NCBI GenBank assembly: GCA_021399405.1 | Contig: JAAFKL010000390.1 | Location: 1-20,506 of the forward strand | DNA: 20,506 nt | Direction: 5' to 3' | Origin: Candidatus Heimdallarchaeota archaeon | GTDB taxonomy: Archaea > Asgardarchaeota > Heimdallarchaeia > Heimdallarchaeales > Kariarchaeaceae | Shown: in pieces, positions 1 through 7,502 of the stretch | Numbering within the stretch: the first letter of the stretch is position 1 | Layout of the letters: the number at the start of each line of letters is the position of its first letter | Program-made: the position numbers and the translations under genes | Notes under the pieces: model-generated | Seen by the model: only the letters and a program-made list of their open reading frames with translations | The model's database searches: none | Told to the model about the DNA's origin: nothing

Positions 1-948
1 ACTGGCAGCATTAAGGTACTATCGAATAGTAATCTCAATCAATTGGATCAGGTACAACTGCCAAGGATTGGTAGGATTCGAGTCAAAGAGTCAACGATCA
101 AACTTAGAAAGAAATTGATCAATAAAAAGACTAGAATACTGTCAGCATCCGTATCGAGAAGAGCTGATCGCTGGTTTGTGTGCATTACCGTTGATGAAAG
201 ATTGACCACTGATAATCCACAAAAGCCACGTGGAATTGTTGGTGTTGATCTTGGCTTGAAAGAGCTGGCAGTTCTATCCGATGGTAGAGTGATTAACAAT
301 CCAAAGGTTTTGAAAAGGAAGTTAAAGAAGTTAGGCAGATTAAATCGTAAACTATCGAGAACACAAAAAGGGTCAAACAGGAGAAAGAATGTTATCAATT
401 CTCTAGGGAGATTACATTACCGAATTGGGTGCCAACGCTCAGACCTTTTGCACAAACTTACCACATCTTTGTCAAAACAATTCTCATTAATTGTGATTGA
501 GGATCTCAATGTCAAAGGAATGATGAAGAATAGAAAATTATCCAGAAGTATTGCTGATGTGGGTTGGGGAGAATTTAGACGGCAATTAGAATACAAATCA
601 ATGTGGCATGGCTCCACAATTATAATTGCAGATAGGTTCTATCCATCATCTAAGCTCTGCTCTAATTGTGGGTGGAAAGATAGTGAGTTACAGTTATCGG
701 ATCGGGTTTTTAAATGCCAGAGTTGTGGTCTTAATATAGACCGTGATCTGAATGCAGCATTGAATCTGCAAAAATATCCTGTTGATAATATGGAAGAATA
801 CCTCTATGATTTGTATCTGAGTACCCCAGATAATGATTTTTCAAACGTCGCGGTGAGTTACCACGAGACGCTAAACGCCCGAGTGAGATCGTGTAAGTCA
901 CCAGTACTGGTGCATCGGATCAATGATCCGGGAAGGGAAGTTGTGTAA
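1..948 (+). CDS. tnpB: TnpB, RNA-guided nuclease of an IS200/IS605-type element (5' end outside window)
   Basis: The reading frame is open from base 1, and the residues before the first possible start (TTG at 43) already match TnpB, including a TGSIKV-type segment. The gene is therefore cut by the window edge, not started at 43. About 315 C-terminal residues are present; the family is usually near 400. The three RuvC acidic residues are visible: Asp in GVDLGLKEL (codon 247-249), Glu in VIEDLNVKG (codon 499-501) and Asp in DRDLNAALNL (codon 745-747). The two CxxC pairs of the zinc finger (codons 658-669 and 715-726) lie between the last two. TnpB proteins cut DNA guided by an omega-RNA derived from the element's right end. 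No frameshift or missing catalytic residue is seen, so the protein may be active. No TnpA transposase is visible, but the left flank is missing. The family call is very secure; mobility is unknown. Confidence 0.95.
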   Translation, partial: TGSIKVLSNSNLNQLDQVQLPRIGRIRVKESTIKLRKKLINKKTRILSASVSRRADRWFVCITVDERLTTDNPQKPRGIVGVDLGLKELAVLSDGRVINNPKVLKRKLKKLGRLNRKLSRTQKGSNRRKNVINSLGRLHYRIGCQRSDLLHKLTTSLSKQFSLIVIEDLNVKGMMKNRKLSRSIADVGWGEFRRQLEYKSMWHGSTIIIADRFYPSSKLCSNCGWKDSELQLSDRVFKCQSCGLNIDRDLNAALNLQKYPVDNMEEYLYDLYLSTPDNDFSNVAVSYHETLNARVRSCKSPVLVHRINDPGREVV

Positions 949-960
949 TGTCTAGCTTTG
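841..960 (+). ncRNA. Candidate omega-RNA (right-end guide RNA of the tnpB element)
   Basis: In IS200/IS605 elements the guide RNA is transcribed through the 3' end of tnpB and the right end of the element. Here the last ~100 bases of tnpB are visibly richer in G+C than the rest and hold consecutive stem-loops: CGTC...GACG at 846-870 with an inner GGT/ACC, a perfect 14-base palindrome at 899-912, and a 6-bp stem with loop AAT at 916-930. Amino-acid conservation is weak over this stretch, as expected if RNA structure is what is selected. The exact ends, the right-end tip and the guide segment cannot be placed; the guide would begin somewhere after the stop codon. Inferred from position and folding only. 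Confidence 0.45.
899..930 (+). repeat. Tandem hairpins at the 3' end of tnpB
   Basis: CACCAGTACTGGTG (899-912) is a perfect 14-base palindrome. Three bases later CGGATC-AAT-GATCCG (916-930) forms a 6-bp stem with a 3-base loop. Both are seen directly. They are the strongest structural elements in the proposed omega-RNA. Confidence 0.7.
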
Positions 961-1043
961 TTTAGATTTATTCAAGTTCTGAGTAACGGTTTCTTTACAG
1001 AATATGTCAAAGGTGTCAAAAAAATAATTTTTCAGCTAAGAAG

Positions 1044-1050
1044 TTATATT
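1044..1050 (+). promoter_or_regulatory. TATA-like box for the ketopantoate reductase-like gene
   Basis: TTATATT lies 26-32 bases before the TTG at 1076. This is about the archaeal TATA-to-start distance and suggests a leaderless or nearly leaderless transcript. No Shine-Dalgarno sequence is seen. Confidence 0.35.
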
Positions 1051-1075
1051 AGAACAGTTTAGAATTACTTAACAA

Positions 1076-2170
1076 TTGATAATAGATAATAATATTCCAT
1101 CAGCCGAAATTAATGGTGAAATAACTGACGCTAGTATAATTGATAGTTTGGTGGAAAAAGGGAATAAATTAAATATTGTTATTGCTGGAGCTGGATCAAT
1201 TGGTACCGTGTTAGGAATATTATTATCTCAAGACGGTCATGAAGTGACCTTAATTAGAAAACGTGAACCATTTGGGAGTATTGCAGTAGAAATAGTGGGA
1301 GAAGAAAGTTTTACTCATACTATGGATATTATTAATTCAAAGGTAAAAAGAGAAGAAAATGATAAACTTACACCACATATAGTTTTTCTGGCATCTCAAC
1401 GACAACAATTGATGACACAGTTGAATGATCTTCCAAATTCAATTAGTTTTACCAATGATCCCATTATTATCCCATTACAAAATGGTTTAGGGACTGCACA
1501 GATTGTTTGTGGTTGGATTAAAGATAATAATCTTGACCTACCATTGCTGCAAGCAATAATATGGTGGAGTGCTACCCTACATGAAGCAGATCTAGTTTTA
1601 TACCACAGTAAAGCTGTAACAACCCTTGGAATACCAAAAAAAACAATGTGTCAATCTGCAACTCAGGAAGACTTGGATCTTATAACTACAATACTTTCAT
1701 CAGTTCTTGAAACAAAAAATGTAGATATTGATCAAGAACCCTATGTCAAATTAATCCTAAATGTAATTAGTCCTGTCTTGGCTTTGGTTAAACAACCTTA
1801 TCCGACTGGTGTAAATGATCTTAATATTCGTAAAATAATTCGATTATTATTTGATGAAGTTATTGAAATAGGTAAACAGGAAGGGTGGTACCAATCAGAT
1901 ACCAGATTAGAAGGTTTTTACGAGATATTAAAAGGGACTGAGAAGTTAGAACATTATTCAATGAGATTCTCTCTACCTAAACATAAAGTATCATCACAAA
2001 TTTCTGCTGAGAAATATGGAGGAAAGGGGTCCAATGTTTCTGAATTATTGGGGTATTTCGTTTCTAAAGGTGCAAGTCTTTGTAGCAAACTTATGGATTT
2101 ATTTCTAACTCTTGAACCAAATTATGACGCAATAACGAGTGAAGAATTAATTAAGTTGATGGAAATTTAA
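1076..2170 (+). CDS. 2-dehydropantoate 2-reductase family protein (ketopantoate reductase, PanE/ApbA-like)
   Basis: The 364-residue protein has the two-domain ketopantoate reductase architecture. The Rossmann NAD(P)-binding loop GAGSIG is at residues 38-43, the QNG motif that contacts the substrate/cofactor is at 135-137, and the C-terminal helical domain holds the K-x3-N signature (K225, N229), the lysine being the usual general acid. The family reduces ketopantoate to pantoate in coenzyme A synthesis, but paralogs act on other 2-keto acids, so the substrate is not proven. The start is uncertain. TTG at 1076 sits ~28 nt after a TATA-like box, but adds about 30 residues before the Rossmann strand; GTG at 1151 would give the more usual length. 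It lies just downstream of the tnpB element and is convergent with the next gene, with a gap of only 23 bases. Confidence 0.8.
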   Translation: MIIDNNIPSAEINGEITDASIIDSLVEKGNKLNIVIAGAGSIGTVLGILLSQDGHEVTLIRKREPFGSIAVEIVGEESFTHTMDIINSKVKREENDKLTPHIVFLASQRQQLMTQLNDLPNSISFTNDPIIIPLQNGLGTAQIVCGWIKDNNLDLPLLQAIIWWSATLHEADLVLYHSKAVTTLGIPKKTMCQSATQEDLDLITTILSSVLETKNVDIDQEPYVKLILNVISPVLALVKQPYPTGVNDLNIRKIIRLLFDEVIEIGKQEGWYQSDTRLEGFYEILKGTEKLEHYSMRFSLPKHKVSSQISAEKYGGKGSNVSELLGYFVSKGASLCSKLMDLFLTLEPNYDAITSEELIKLMEI

Positions 2171-2193
2171 TCGCGCATATTTCATTTATTTAT

Positions 2194-2796
2194 TTATTCG
2201 ATCTTTCGCTTTGTAATTATCGAAATCATGATAATAGAAATTATGGAGGTGAAATATTTCAGGGTTGGAAGGGTTAATGAATCTGATTCTGTACTTTGCA
2301 AATCAGGATCAATTTCCGTGGTTTCTGTAAATGATGACTGAGTTGTAAGTTCTGTCGTGGATGTTGGGCTTAAAATCTCACCAACTATAAAATCACCTTC
2401 TTCACCTGCAGCTCGATGTCCTGGAATTGAACAGTAATAATCGAATACAAGATCAGCATCTGGGGTAGTAACATTGAATTTATTGGTTTCTCCATGTCCA
2501 ACTGGAATGTAAACTGTTTCTATCCCTGTGGGACCAGAGTTACCATCAATTGTAAAATCGTGCTCAATATCAGGGTCCTTATTTACTAACGTAATCTGAA
2601 CACAACTCGCTTTTGGAACTTGAATGTTATTTAAATTAAATTTTAGCCCAGTGAGCGACTCTATTGTTAACATTACAGTAGGGTTAGAACATTGAACACC
2701 GGGAGTCGGTTGTGCATGTAAAACTGTTGAATTTAAACTTGTAAAACCGATTGCTAGAGTCAAGGTTAAGCAGATAACGATAGTTCGATGTTTCAT
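2194..2796 (-). CDS. Secreted, membrane-anchored cupredoxin-like protein with atypical axial ligand
   Basis: I place the start at the ATG ending at 2796 (200 residues); a TTG three codons upstream is the only longer start. Numbering from that TTG: a signal peptide covers residues 4-31, a cupredoxin domain ~40-145, a Ser/Thr/Glu-rich spacer ~146-182 and a C-terminal TM with a Lys/Arg tail ~184-203. The type 1 copper pattern is His82 (EHDF), then Cys125-x4-His130-x4. The position normally filled by axial Met is Glu135 (codon at 2401-2403). Blue copper proteins of this type shuttle electrons outside the cell or form part of quinol/copper oxidase chains. The protein is expected outside the membrane. 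It is divergently placed from the SGNH hydrolase gene. Fold confidence is good; copper binding and electron partner are inferred. Confidence 0.8.
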   Translation of the reverse strand: MKHRTIVICLTLTLAIGFTSLNSTVLHAQPTPGVQCSNPTVMLTIESLTGLKFNLNNIQVPKASCVQITLVNKDPDIEHDFTIDGNSGPTGIETVYIPVGHGETNKFNVTTPDADLVFDYYCSIPGHRAAGEEGDFIVGEILSPTSTTELTTQSSFTETTEIDPDLQSTESDSLTLPTLKYFTSIISIIMISIITKRKIE

Positions 2797-3010
2797 ACAT
2801 ATCAATATCTCATACCAGTTATTAGTATATCGAGAAATATTCGATATAATTCCAAGTAATACAATATTGTTTTCTACTAATTTTTTTATCGGTTATTGAA
2901 TTTTTGAAGTAATAAACCATTATTAATTTTGAAGAATTTACAAATCTTATCTAAGTGAGAAAGTTCGCTATATTGTTGTTATCGATCATCCAATTATTCC
3001 TTGATAATGC

Positions 3011-3020
3011 TTATTAATAC
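3011..3020 (+). promoter_or_regulatory. TATA box for the SGNH hydrolase gene
   Basis: TTATTAATAC is centred about 24 nt before the GTG start at 3039. This is the normal distance from an archaeal TATA box to the transcription start, so the mRNA is probably leaderless. Confidence 0.45.
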
Positions 3021-3038
3021 CTCATCCACTAATATTAT

Positions 3039-3806
3039 GTGCGTCGTTATTTATTTCTAGTGATGATTCTAATCATTACCATGGTGAATCCCGTCACATC
3101 CTCAGATTCCAATTTCAATATGATTTTTGTAGGAGATTCAATAACAGAGGGCTCAATTGGTACAGGTTATATTAGTAAATTACCATTATATGGCAACCCA
3201 TGGAATAGTAGTGAGGTGCACCTTGTTAATTCAGGTGTCAATGGGAGATCCATGCGATATTATTATCAATATCAAGAAGGTGTGAATAAATATATTTTGG
3301 ATTTAGATCCAGATGTTGTATTTGTCTATCTTGGATTAAATGATTTGAACAATGGTGATGTGGACTCTTTCAAAACTCATTATGAATGGTTATTACAGTC
3401 AATTTTGGATAATTCAAAATCACGATTGCAGGAAATTTTTCTAATTCAGTTTTCGTGGGCAGGTAATATGCCAGCTAACGCATACATACAAGCACCTGAG
3501 TATAATTTGGTAATTGCTGAACTTGCCACAAAATACGATCTTAGAATTATTGATTTGTGGGAGATTACTGAAACCCATCACGAATACTTTGTCGATGGCG
3601 TACATCCTAATGATCTCGGTGCAAATGTGATCGCTTCAAAGCTTCACAACGAAACAAAAGATGAAATAAATCAGTATCTTTTAAATTTTCGAGTGAGTAC
3701 AAACTCAGAATCTGTTTTAGGGAGATTCGTATTTCTAGTAAATTTAATTGTCATTGTATCTATTCTGAAGGTTGCTAAAAGAAGGATAAAATGGGTGAAT
3801 CTGTAA
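3039..3806 (+). CDS. SGNH/GDSL-family hydrolase, secreted and membrane-anchored
   Basis: The 255-residue protein starts with GTG, overlapping an out-of-frame ATG (ATGTG). A signal peptide or anchor spans residues ~2-21. The four SGNH blocks follow in order: VGDSIT with catalytic Ser34, NSGVNG with the oxyanion Gly66, GLND with Asn101, and DGVH with Asp186/His189. A C-terminal hydrophobic helix (~229-245) followed by KRR fixes the enzyme in the membrane with its catalytic domain outside. SGNH enzymes remove acyl or acetyl groups from lipids, polysaccharides or glycans; the substrate cannot be told from sequence. It shares its topology with the cupredoxin upstream and the surface proteins at 5785-7457. 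The family call is strong because all catalytic blocks are present. Confidence 0.9.
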   Translation: MRRYLFLVMILIITMVNPVTSSDSNFNMIFVGDSITEGSIGTGYISKLPLYGNPWNSSEVHLVNSGVNGRSMRYYYQYQEGVNKYILDLDPDVVFVYLGLNDLNNGDVDSFKTHYEWLLQSILDNSKSRLQEIFLIQFSWAGNMPANAYIQAPEYNLVIAELATKYDLRIIDLWEITETHHEYFVDGVHPNDLGANVIASKLHNETKDEINQYLLNFRVSTNSESVLGRFVFLVNLIVIVSILKVAKRRIKWVNL

Positions 3807-3967
3807 TATTTTTGAAAGAATTGTAAAAAAGTATCACGTTTTTCGAATTCGATCGATCAATTGATTGAAAATAAATCCTCTATCATCCTTAATAAAATTG
3901 GATTATCCCTAGCTTTTAATTTACTACGATCGATGATGATCTTGTATCAGTACTGAGGATATAATTT

Positions 3968-4582
3968 ATGGGTTTTTCCATTTTAAAAAATTTAATTGAT
4001 GGCAGAAAAAATTGGGCTGCAAGAAGTAGTCTTTGGCCTCTAACTTTTGGTATTATGTGCTGTGCTCTTGAAATGATGGCAGCAGGTACAGGTCGTTTCG
4101 ATACAGAACGTTTTGGTATGATTTATCGACCCTCACCTAGACAGTCAGATGCTTTAGTTATTAACGGCCCTATAAGCCACAAAGTAGCTCCACGTCTTCG
4201 ACTCCTCTGGGAGCAAATTCCTGAGCCCAAATGGGCTGTAGCGATGGGTGAATGTGCATCTACAGGAGGCAAATATTATCAATCCTACGCCATAATCGGT
4301 GGAGTTGACGAGATCATTCCCGTCGACGTCTATATACCTGGATGCCCCGTGAGACCCGAAGCATTGATATTTGGTATGACCAAGCTTCAAGAAAAAATTG
4401 ATGCAGGAAATAAGTGGGTAAAACCAGAAGTTCCAGAATTCATAGAATATGATGATCAGATTCGAGGATTAATTGATGGTAAAAATGAACCTTGGGACAA
4501 AATGGCTGTTGAAGAAGTAGAGAATATTCCAGCTATGGGCGCATTAGCAAACATTCCATTAGAAGCACCAAAAGAACAATAG
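3968..4582 (+). CDS. nuoB: NADH-quinone oxidoreductase subunit B (complex I NuoB/PSST)
   Basis: NuoB carries cluster N2, the last iron-sulfur cluster before quinone. The 204-residue protein has the adjacent cysteines C31-C32 in MCCALEMM, C96 in MGECASTGG and C126 in PGCPVRPE, the four ligands of N2. Family landmarks such as RFD-ER-G and YRPSPRQSD are present, as is a divergent charged C-terminal tail. The ATG follows a GAGG sequence (3955-3958) by 9 bases. No other nuo gene is in the window; the neighbours are an SGNH hydrolase and a convergent surface-protein gene. In archaea with complex I this gene normally lies in a large cluster, so this copy is an orphan. Homologous small subunits occur in membrane-bound hydrogenases, but the motifs fit NuoB best. 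The middle of the gene (about 4150-4350) looks richer in G+C than its surroundings. Confidence 0.93.
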   Translation: MGFSILKNLIDGRKNWAARSSLWPLTFGIMCCALEMMAAGTGRFDTERFGMIYRPSPRQSDALVINGPISHKVAPRLRLLWEQIPEPKWAVAMGECASTGGKYYQSYAIIGGVDEIIPVDVYIPGCPVRPEALIFGMTKLQEKIDAGNKWVKPEVPEFIEYDDQIRGLIDGKNEPWDKMAVEEVENIPAMGALANIPLEAPKEQ

Positions 4583-4620
4583 AAAATGATAAAAAAATTA
4601 ACATTAATCATTTAGATTTC

Positions 4621-4637
4621 TATTTTTTATATTTTTC
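4621..4637 (+). terminator. T-rich terminator tract after nuoB
   Basis: Runs of T (TATTTTTTATATTTTTC) start 38 bases after the nuoB stop. T tracts without a strong stem are the usual archaeal termination signal, and the gene on the other strand ends just beyond. Confidence 0.4.
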
Positions 4638-4658
4638 ATTTGAAGATAACAAGAGCTG

Positions 4659-5672
4659 TTAGTCGAGATGAATTTTATCAATTATAGGGAATGATAGATT
4701 GTCGTGATAATTGGACTCCTTTAAAACTCCTAATTTTTTAAATGTATAATATGAAATAAGAGAGAGAATTGCTGCATAGTAATGAACAAGATAAACTGAT
4801 TCAAAATCAGAAGTTGGATAAACTAAATATCCAGCAATTCCAGTGAATGTTTCAGAGTTATACACATTTACAATAATAGAATTTGTGTCAGTAATAAACA
4901 TCATATTTGGATAGATACTAAGCTTAATGTTTCCAATCAAAAATCCAGTCATATTATATTGATTAATGGTTTTGGACTCTGATTTTGTCACAAATAATGT
5001 GTTGGTCTCATTTGATACTGCTACATTTGAAATTTGGTCAATTCCAAAAAATATTTCATTTGTAATAGTACCTTGACTATCAATAATCAGAATGGTACTT
5101 GCCGGTTCGCTAGATTTGGAACTTGTAAATTTTCCAACAGCTGTAACATATTTTGAATCAAAATAATACAATCCATTCGGGTTAAAGTATAAATCACCCA
5201 AATCAACTGGAATGCGTTTTAAGATATCCCCAACTGTTGACAGATGTAATATTTCAAATTCCTCTGAATTGTTCCGATATAGAGTAATTAATTCTATTGT
5301 TCCGTTATTAGAAGCTAATGAAAGTCCAGTAAACTCGCAATAATTCTGACAAGTATTGAGAATAATAGTATTTGTTGTGTTTTCCTCTAGATTTATCACT
5401 GATAGTGAATAGACTCTTGGCTTATCAATATCTATGTCACCGGAAATGTAAGAAAAATATGAAGTTCCATTTAATTCAAAAAAAGTAAATCCAGTAATAT
5501 ACAAGTTGTTAAGCCTTAATGGTTTTTTTGATGATTTGTTTGTATCAAAATCAACTTCAACAAATTCATGATCCCCTTGATCTATATTCATCATTTGATT
5601 ATAGAGATAATAATTAGCTACTAGGAAAAATATGATCCCAATTGCAATTGAAACGTTCCTTCTAGTAGACAA
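4659..5672 (-). CDS. Hypothetical surface protein, N- and C-terminal membrane segments
   Basis: I do not recognise this 337-residue protein. It starts with TTG; the first ATG codons come after the hydrophobic segment, so the TTG start (or one very near) is needed to keep the N-terminal helix at residues ~7-26. A long ectodomain of alternating beta-strand-like segments follows, with many N-x-S/T sequons and one CX3C pair (C108, C112). The repeated hydrophobic strands with turns resemble a beta-propeller, but I see no clear blade motif. A second hydrophobic segment at ~293-312 ends in TFKK, leaving about 25 residues on the other side. It is the first of three consecutive minus-strand surface-protein genes, though 112 bases separate it from the next, so it probably has its own promoter. 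Confidence 0.65.
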   Translation of the reverse strand: MSTRRNVSIAIGIIFFLVANYYLYNQMMNIDQGDHEFVEVDFDTNKSSKKPLRLNNLYITGFTFFELNGTSYFSYISGDIDIDKPRVYSLSVINLEENTTNTIILNTCQNYCEFTGLSLASNNGTIELITLYRNNSEEFEILHLSTVGDILKRIPVDLGDLYFNPNGLYYFDSKYVTAVGKFTSSKSSEPASTILIIDSQGTITNEIFFGIDQISNVAVSNETNTLFVTKSESKTINQYNMTGFLIGNIKLSIYPNMMFITDTNSIIVNVYNSETFTGIAGYLVYPTSDFESVYLVHYYAAILSLISYYTFKKLGVLKESNYHDNLSFPIIDKIHLD

Positions 5673-5784
5673 TTAAATAGTATTTGTCAGATAAACTACT
5701 TAAATTATTCACAGATTTAATTCCTTTTTGTGTGGATTAGCTGTAGAAATTTTCCTTACAGATACAAACGATTGGTTAAAAGAC

Positions 5785-6528
5785 TCAACTGAATTTTTTC
5801 GCAATTAATCTAATCGTAAGCAGTGAAACAAGCACCAATGGTAGATTTTGCATGAAATCAAGAAAACCATCATCAGAGTCACTGTCAATTATACTTTCCG
5901 ATGATGAAGTTTCATTTGTATTTGAATTTAGACTATTTGAGGTCTCTGGAGGATCATCTGATTCATATGATGCTACAAAATCATCAATAACTACAACAGC
6001 GTCATTAGTCCATAAATTGAATGTCAACATCATTGAAGTTGTGTTATCTGGTGATATAGGTCTTTGGATCACTCCAAAAAAATCATCAAAGGTAGTATTT
6101 TTGTTGATTATTAATTTAGACGGTTCTATTTCTTCTCTTACGGGTAATCCTGTATTATTAAACCATGTCCATTCGAAATAGAGCTCCGAATCCACAACAA
6201 ATGTCCCTTTAAATACAACAGAGAACTCATAATTCGTATTTTGCTTGATACTGATGTTTTGCGAAATTGATATTAATTCGAATGAAGAAGCCTCCACGGT
6301 AATCCCTAAAGCGAAGTCCCCGCTATCAACATCTGTAGATTGATAAATTGAGGTTGTGTCAGAATTGTACTTCAATATCCAATCATCGGGTAACTCATCA
6401 GACCAATTTTCAAAGCTAGGATTGTTCGATATAGTAATTATGTACTGTTGGGCGTTGACTGAAACATTTAATGATAATAAAACCAGTAAACAAAAAAGAC
6501 CGGCTCTTGCCATTATTGTATAGCGCAT
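5785..6528 (-). CDS. Secreted carbohydrate-binding-module-like protein with C-terminal anchor
   Basis: The 247-residue protein has a signal peptide (~1-26, ending VNAQQ), a jelly-roll-like domain (~35-190) and a Ser/Asn/Asp-rich linker (~191-222). A C-terminal TM with a Lys tail (~229-247) ends the chain. The N-terminal part of the domain (NPSFENW, then a Trp, and later GDFALGI) resembles galactose-binding-like folds of the CBM4/9 type, which bind glycans; no catalytic residues are recognisable. A TATA-like TTTAAATA lies 25 bases before the sixth codon, also ATG (ending 6513), so the real start may be there, which leaves the signal peptide intact. It is only 29 bases downstream of the next surface-protein gene. 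The carbohydrate-binding call is tentative. Confidence 0.65.
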   Translation of the reverse strand: MRYTIMARAGLFCLLVLLSLNVSVNAQQYIITISNNPSFENWSDELPDDWILKYNSDTTSIYQSTDVDSGDFALGITVEASSFELISISQNISIKQNTNYEFSVVFKGTFVVDSELYFEWTWFNNTGLPVREEIEPSKLIINKNTTFDDFFGVIQRPISPDNTTSMMLTFNLWTNDAVVVIDDFVASYESDDPPETSNSLNSNTNETSSSESIIDSDSDDGFLDFMQNLPLVLVSLLTIRLIAKKFS

Positions 6529-6534
6529 TTTGAA

Positions 6535-6542
6535 TATTTAAA
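6535..6542 (-). promoter_or_regulatory. TATA box for the CBM-like protein gene
   Basis: On the minus strand TTTAAATA is centred 25 nt before an ATG ending at 6513 and only 10 nt before the annotated ATG ending at 6528. This favours the shorter start and a leaderless transcript. Confidence 0.45.
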
Positions 6543-6557
6543 GTCTCACCAAATTCA

Positions 6558-7457
6558 TTATTTTATGTTTCGCTTGAAAATCGAAATTACTAGAATAGTT
6601 CCAAATAGCCCCAGATAGTTAAGAAACTCTATATTTGATGTAGTTTCATTAAAAAGTAAATTTTCAAGTTCTTGGGAGGTTATTGTAAACATCGATGAAG
6701 ATCCATATTCAATGTCAAATGATTGAATAGTACTGGTGTTTGTACTCCAATTATATTTTAAAACATGTAGATTATTGCTTATCGGATTTGTTAAACGATG
6801 GTCACCGGTCACAGTTGATACAAGAAAGTCAAAACCAGTTTTGGTTATTTTGTAATAACTTGGTCCACCGCACATTCCTCCCCCATCAGGTGAAGAGGTG
6901 ATTGCAACATTCAAATCTGAACTTATGTAACTTAAATATTGAGGAAAAATGTTTGTTCCATTATTTACTATTATATTCTTTGATAAAGAGCCAATTAGTT
7001 GTATATTTTCAAAGCTTCTAATTCCATCTCTTATGTAGATCGAGTCTAATTTTTCATAAATTAAGCCATATATAGAGCTCCCATTATTAATATTATAAAT
7101 TGTGACATCAAAGGAGAAGGATCGAGGGGTTTCAGCACCATTATAATGCAAGAAGGCTCCTGAAGTATTTTCACTATAAGTCATGCTTTGCATTTGAAAT
7201 CCACCATAAATCTCGTCAACTTGAGTAAGATCATCGGGAATGTCTGTTAAAATTGAATTTGAGGATATTGAGAGTGCAAGAGTTGATGCATTTGTAGAAT
7301 AATTTTCTTGAACATCGATTAGAATTATGTCTGTATTTGTGGAAGCATACATTCTACTTATATGGTAATAATTTGGAGAAGCAACTGAACATCCACCCAC
7401 AAGGGTTATTGTCAATAATGATATTATTATTGCAGTCAAGGATAATCTTGATGACAC
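6558..7457 (-). CDS. Hypothetical secreted protein with lipobox-like motif and C-terminal anchor
   Basis: I do not recognise this 299-residue protein. It starts with GTG at the position predicted by a TATA-like box 25 nt upstream. The signal sequence (~4-22) ends in LVGGC, a lipobox-like motif with Cys23, so it could be a lipoprotein. The ectodomain (~24-276) is strand-rich, has many N-x-S/T sequons (likely N-glycosylation), and holds a GGGMCGG segment near residue 197. The C-terminal helix (~278-294) is followed by KRNIK. A lipid-attached Cys together with a C-terminal TM would be an unusual double anchor, so one of the two signals may not be used. It lies upstream of the CBM-like gene on the same strand. 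Confidence 0.62.
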   Translation of the reverse strand: MSSRLSLTAIIISLLTITLVGGCSVASPNYYHISRMYASTNTDIILIDVQENYSTNASTLALSISSNSILTDIPDDLTQVDEIYGGFQMQSMTYSENTSGAFLHYNGAETPRSFSFDVTIYNINNGSSIYGLIYEKLDSIYIRDGIRSFENIQLIGSLSKNIIVNNGTNIFPQYLSYISSDLNVAITSSPDGGGMCGGPSYYKITKTGFDFLVSTVTGDHRLTNPISNNLHVLKYNWSTNTSTIQSFDIEYGSSSMFTITSQELENLLFNETTSNIEFLNYLGLFGTILVISIFKRNIK

Positions 7458-7477
7458 ACAGTATATTAGTTATAAAC

Positions 7478-7485
7478 ATATAAAA
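7478..7485 (-). promoter_or_regulatory. TATA box for the lipobox surface-protein gene
   Basis: On the minus strand TTTTATAT is centred ~24 nt before the GTG start ending at 7457, consistent with a leaderless transcript. Confidence 0.45.
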
Positions 7486-7502
7486 TAGTTACCAATTATT
7501 GA

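Noticed and set aside
43..948. tnpB starting at TTG 43 as a complete short TnpB
   Set aside because: The frame is open and TnpB-like from base 1, so the gene is truncated by the window edge.
2171..2193. Bidirectional terminator between the convergent genes
   Set aside because: The 23-base gap has no stem and no clear T tract on either strand.
3845..3880. Palindromes ATCAATTGAT and neighbouring CGATCGATC as a regulatory site
   Set aside because: Short A/T palindromes of this kind are common in this composition, and this one has no clear relation to a promoter.
3929..3960. C/D-box sRNA: ATGATGA (3933-3939) followed by CTGA (3953-3956)
   Set aside because: Only one C-like and one D-like box are present, 13 bases apart, with no C'/D' pair and no terminal stem. 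The stretch is better explained as the nuoB leader with its Shine-Dalgarno.
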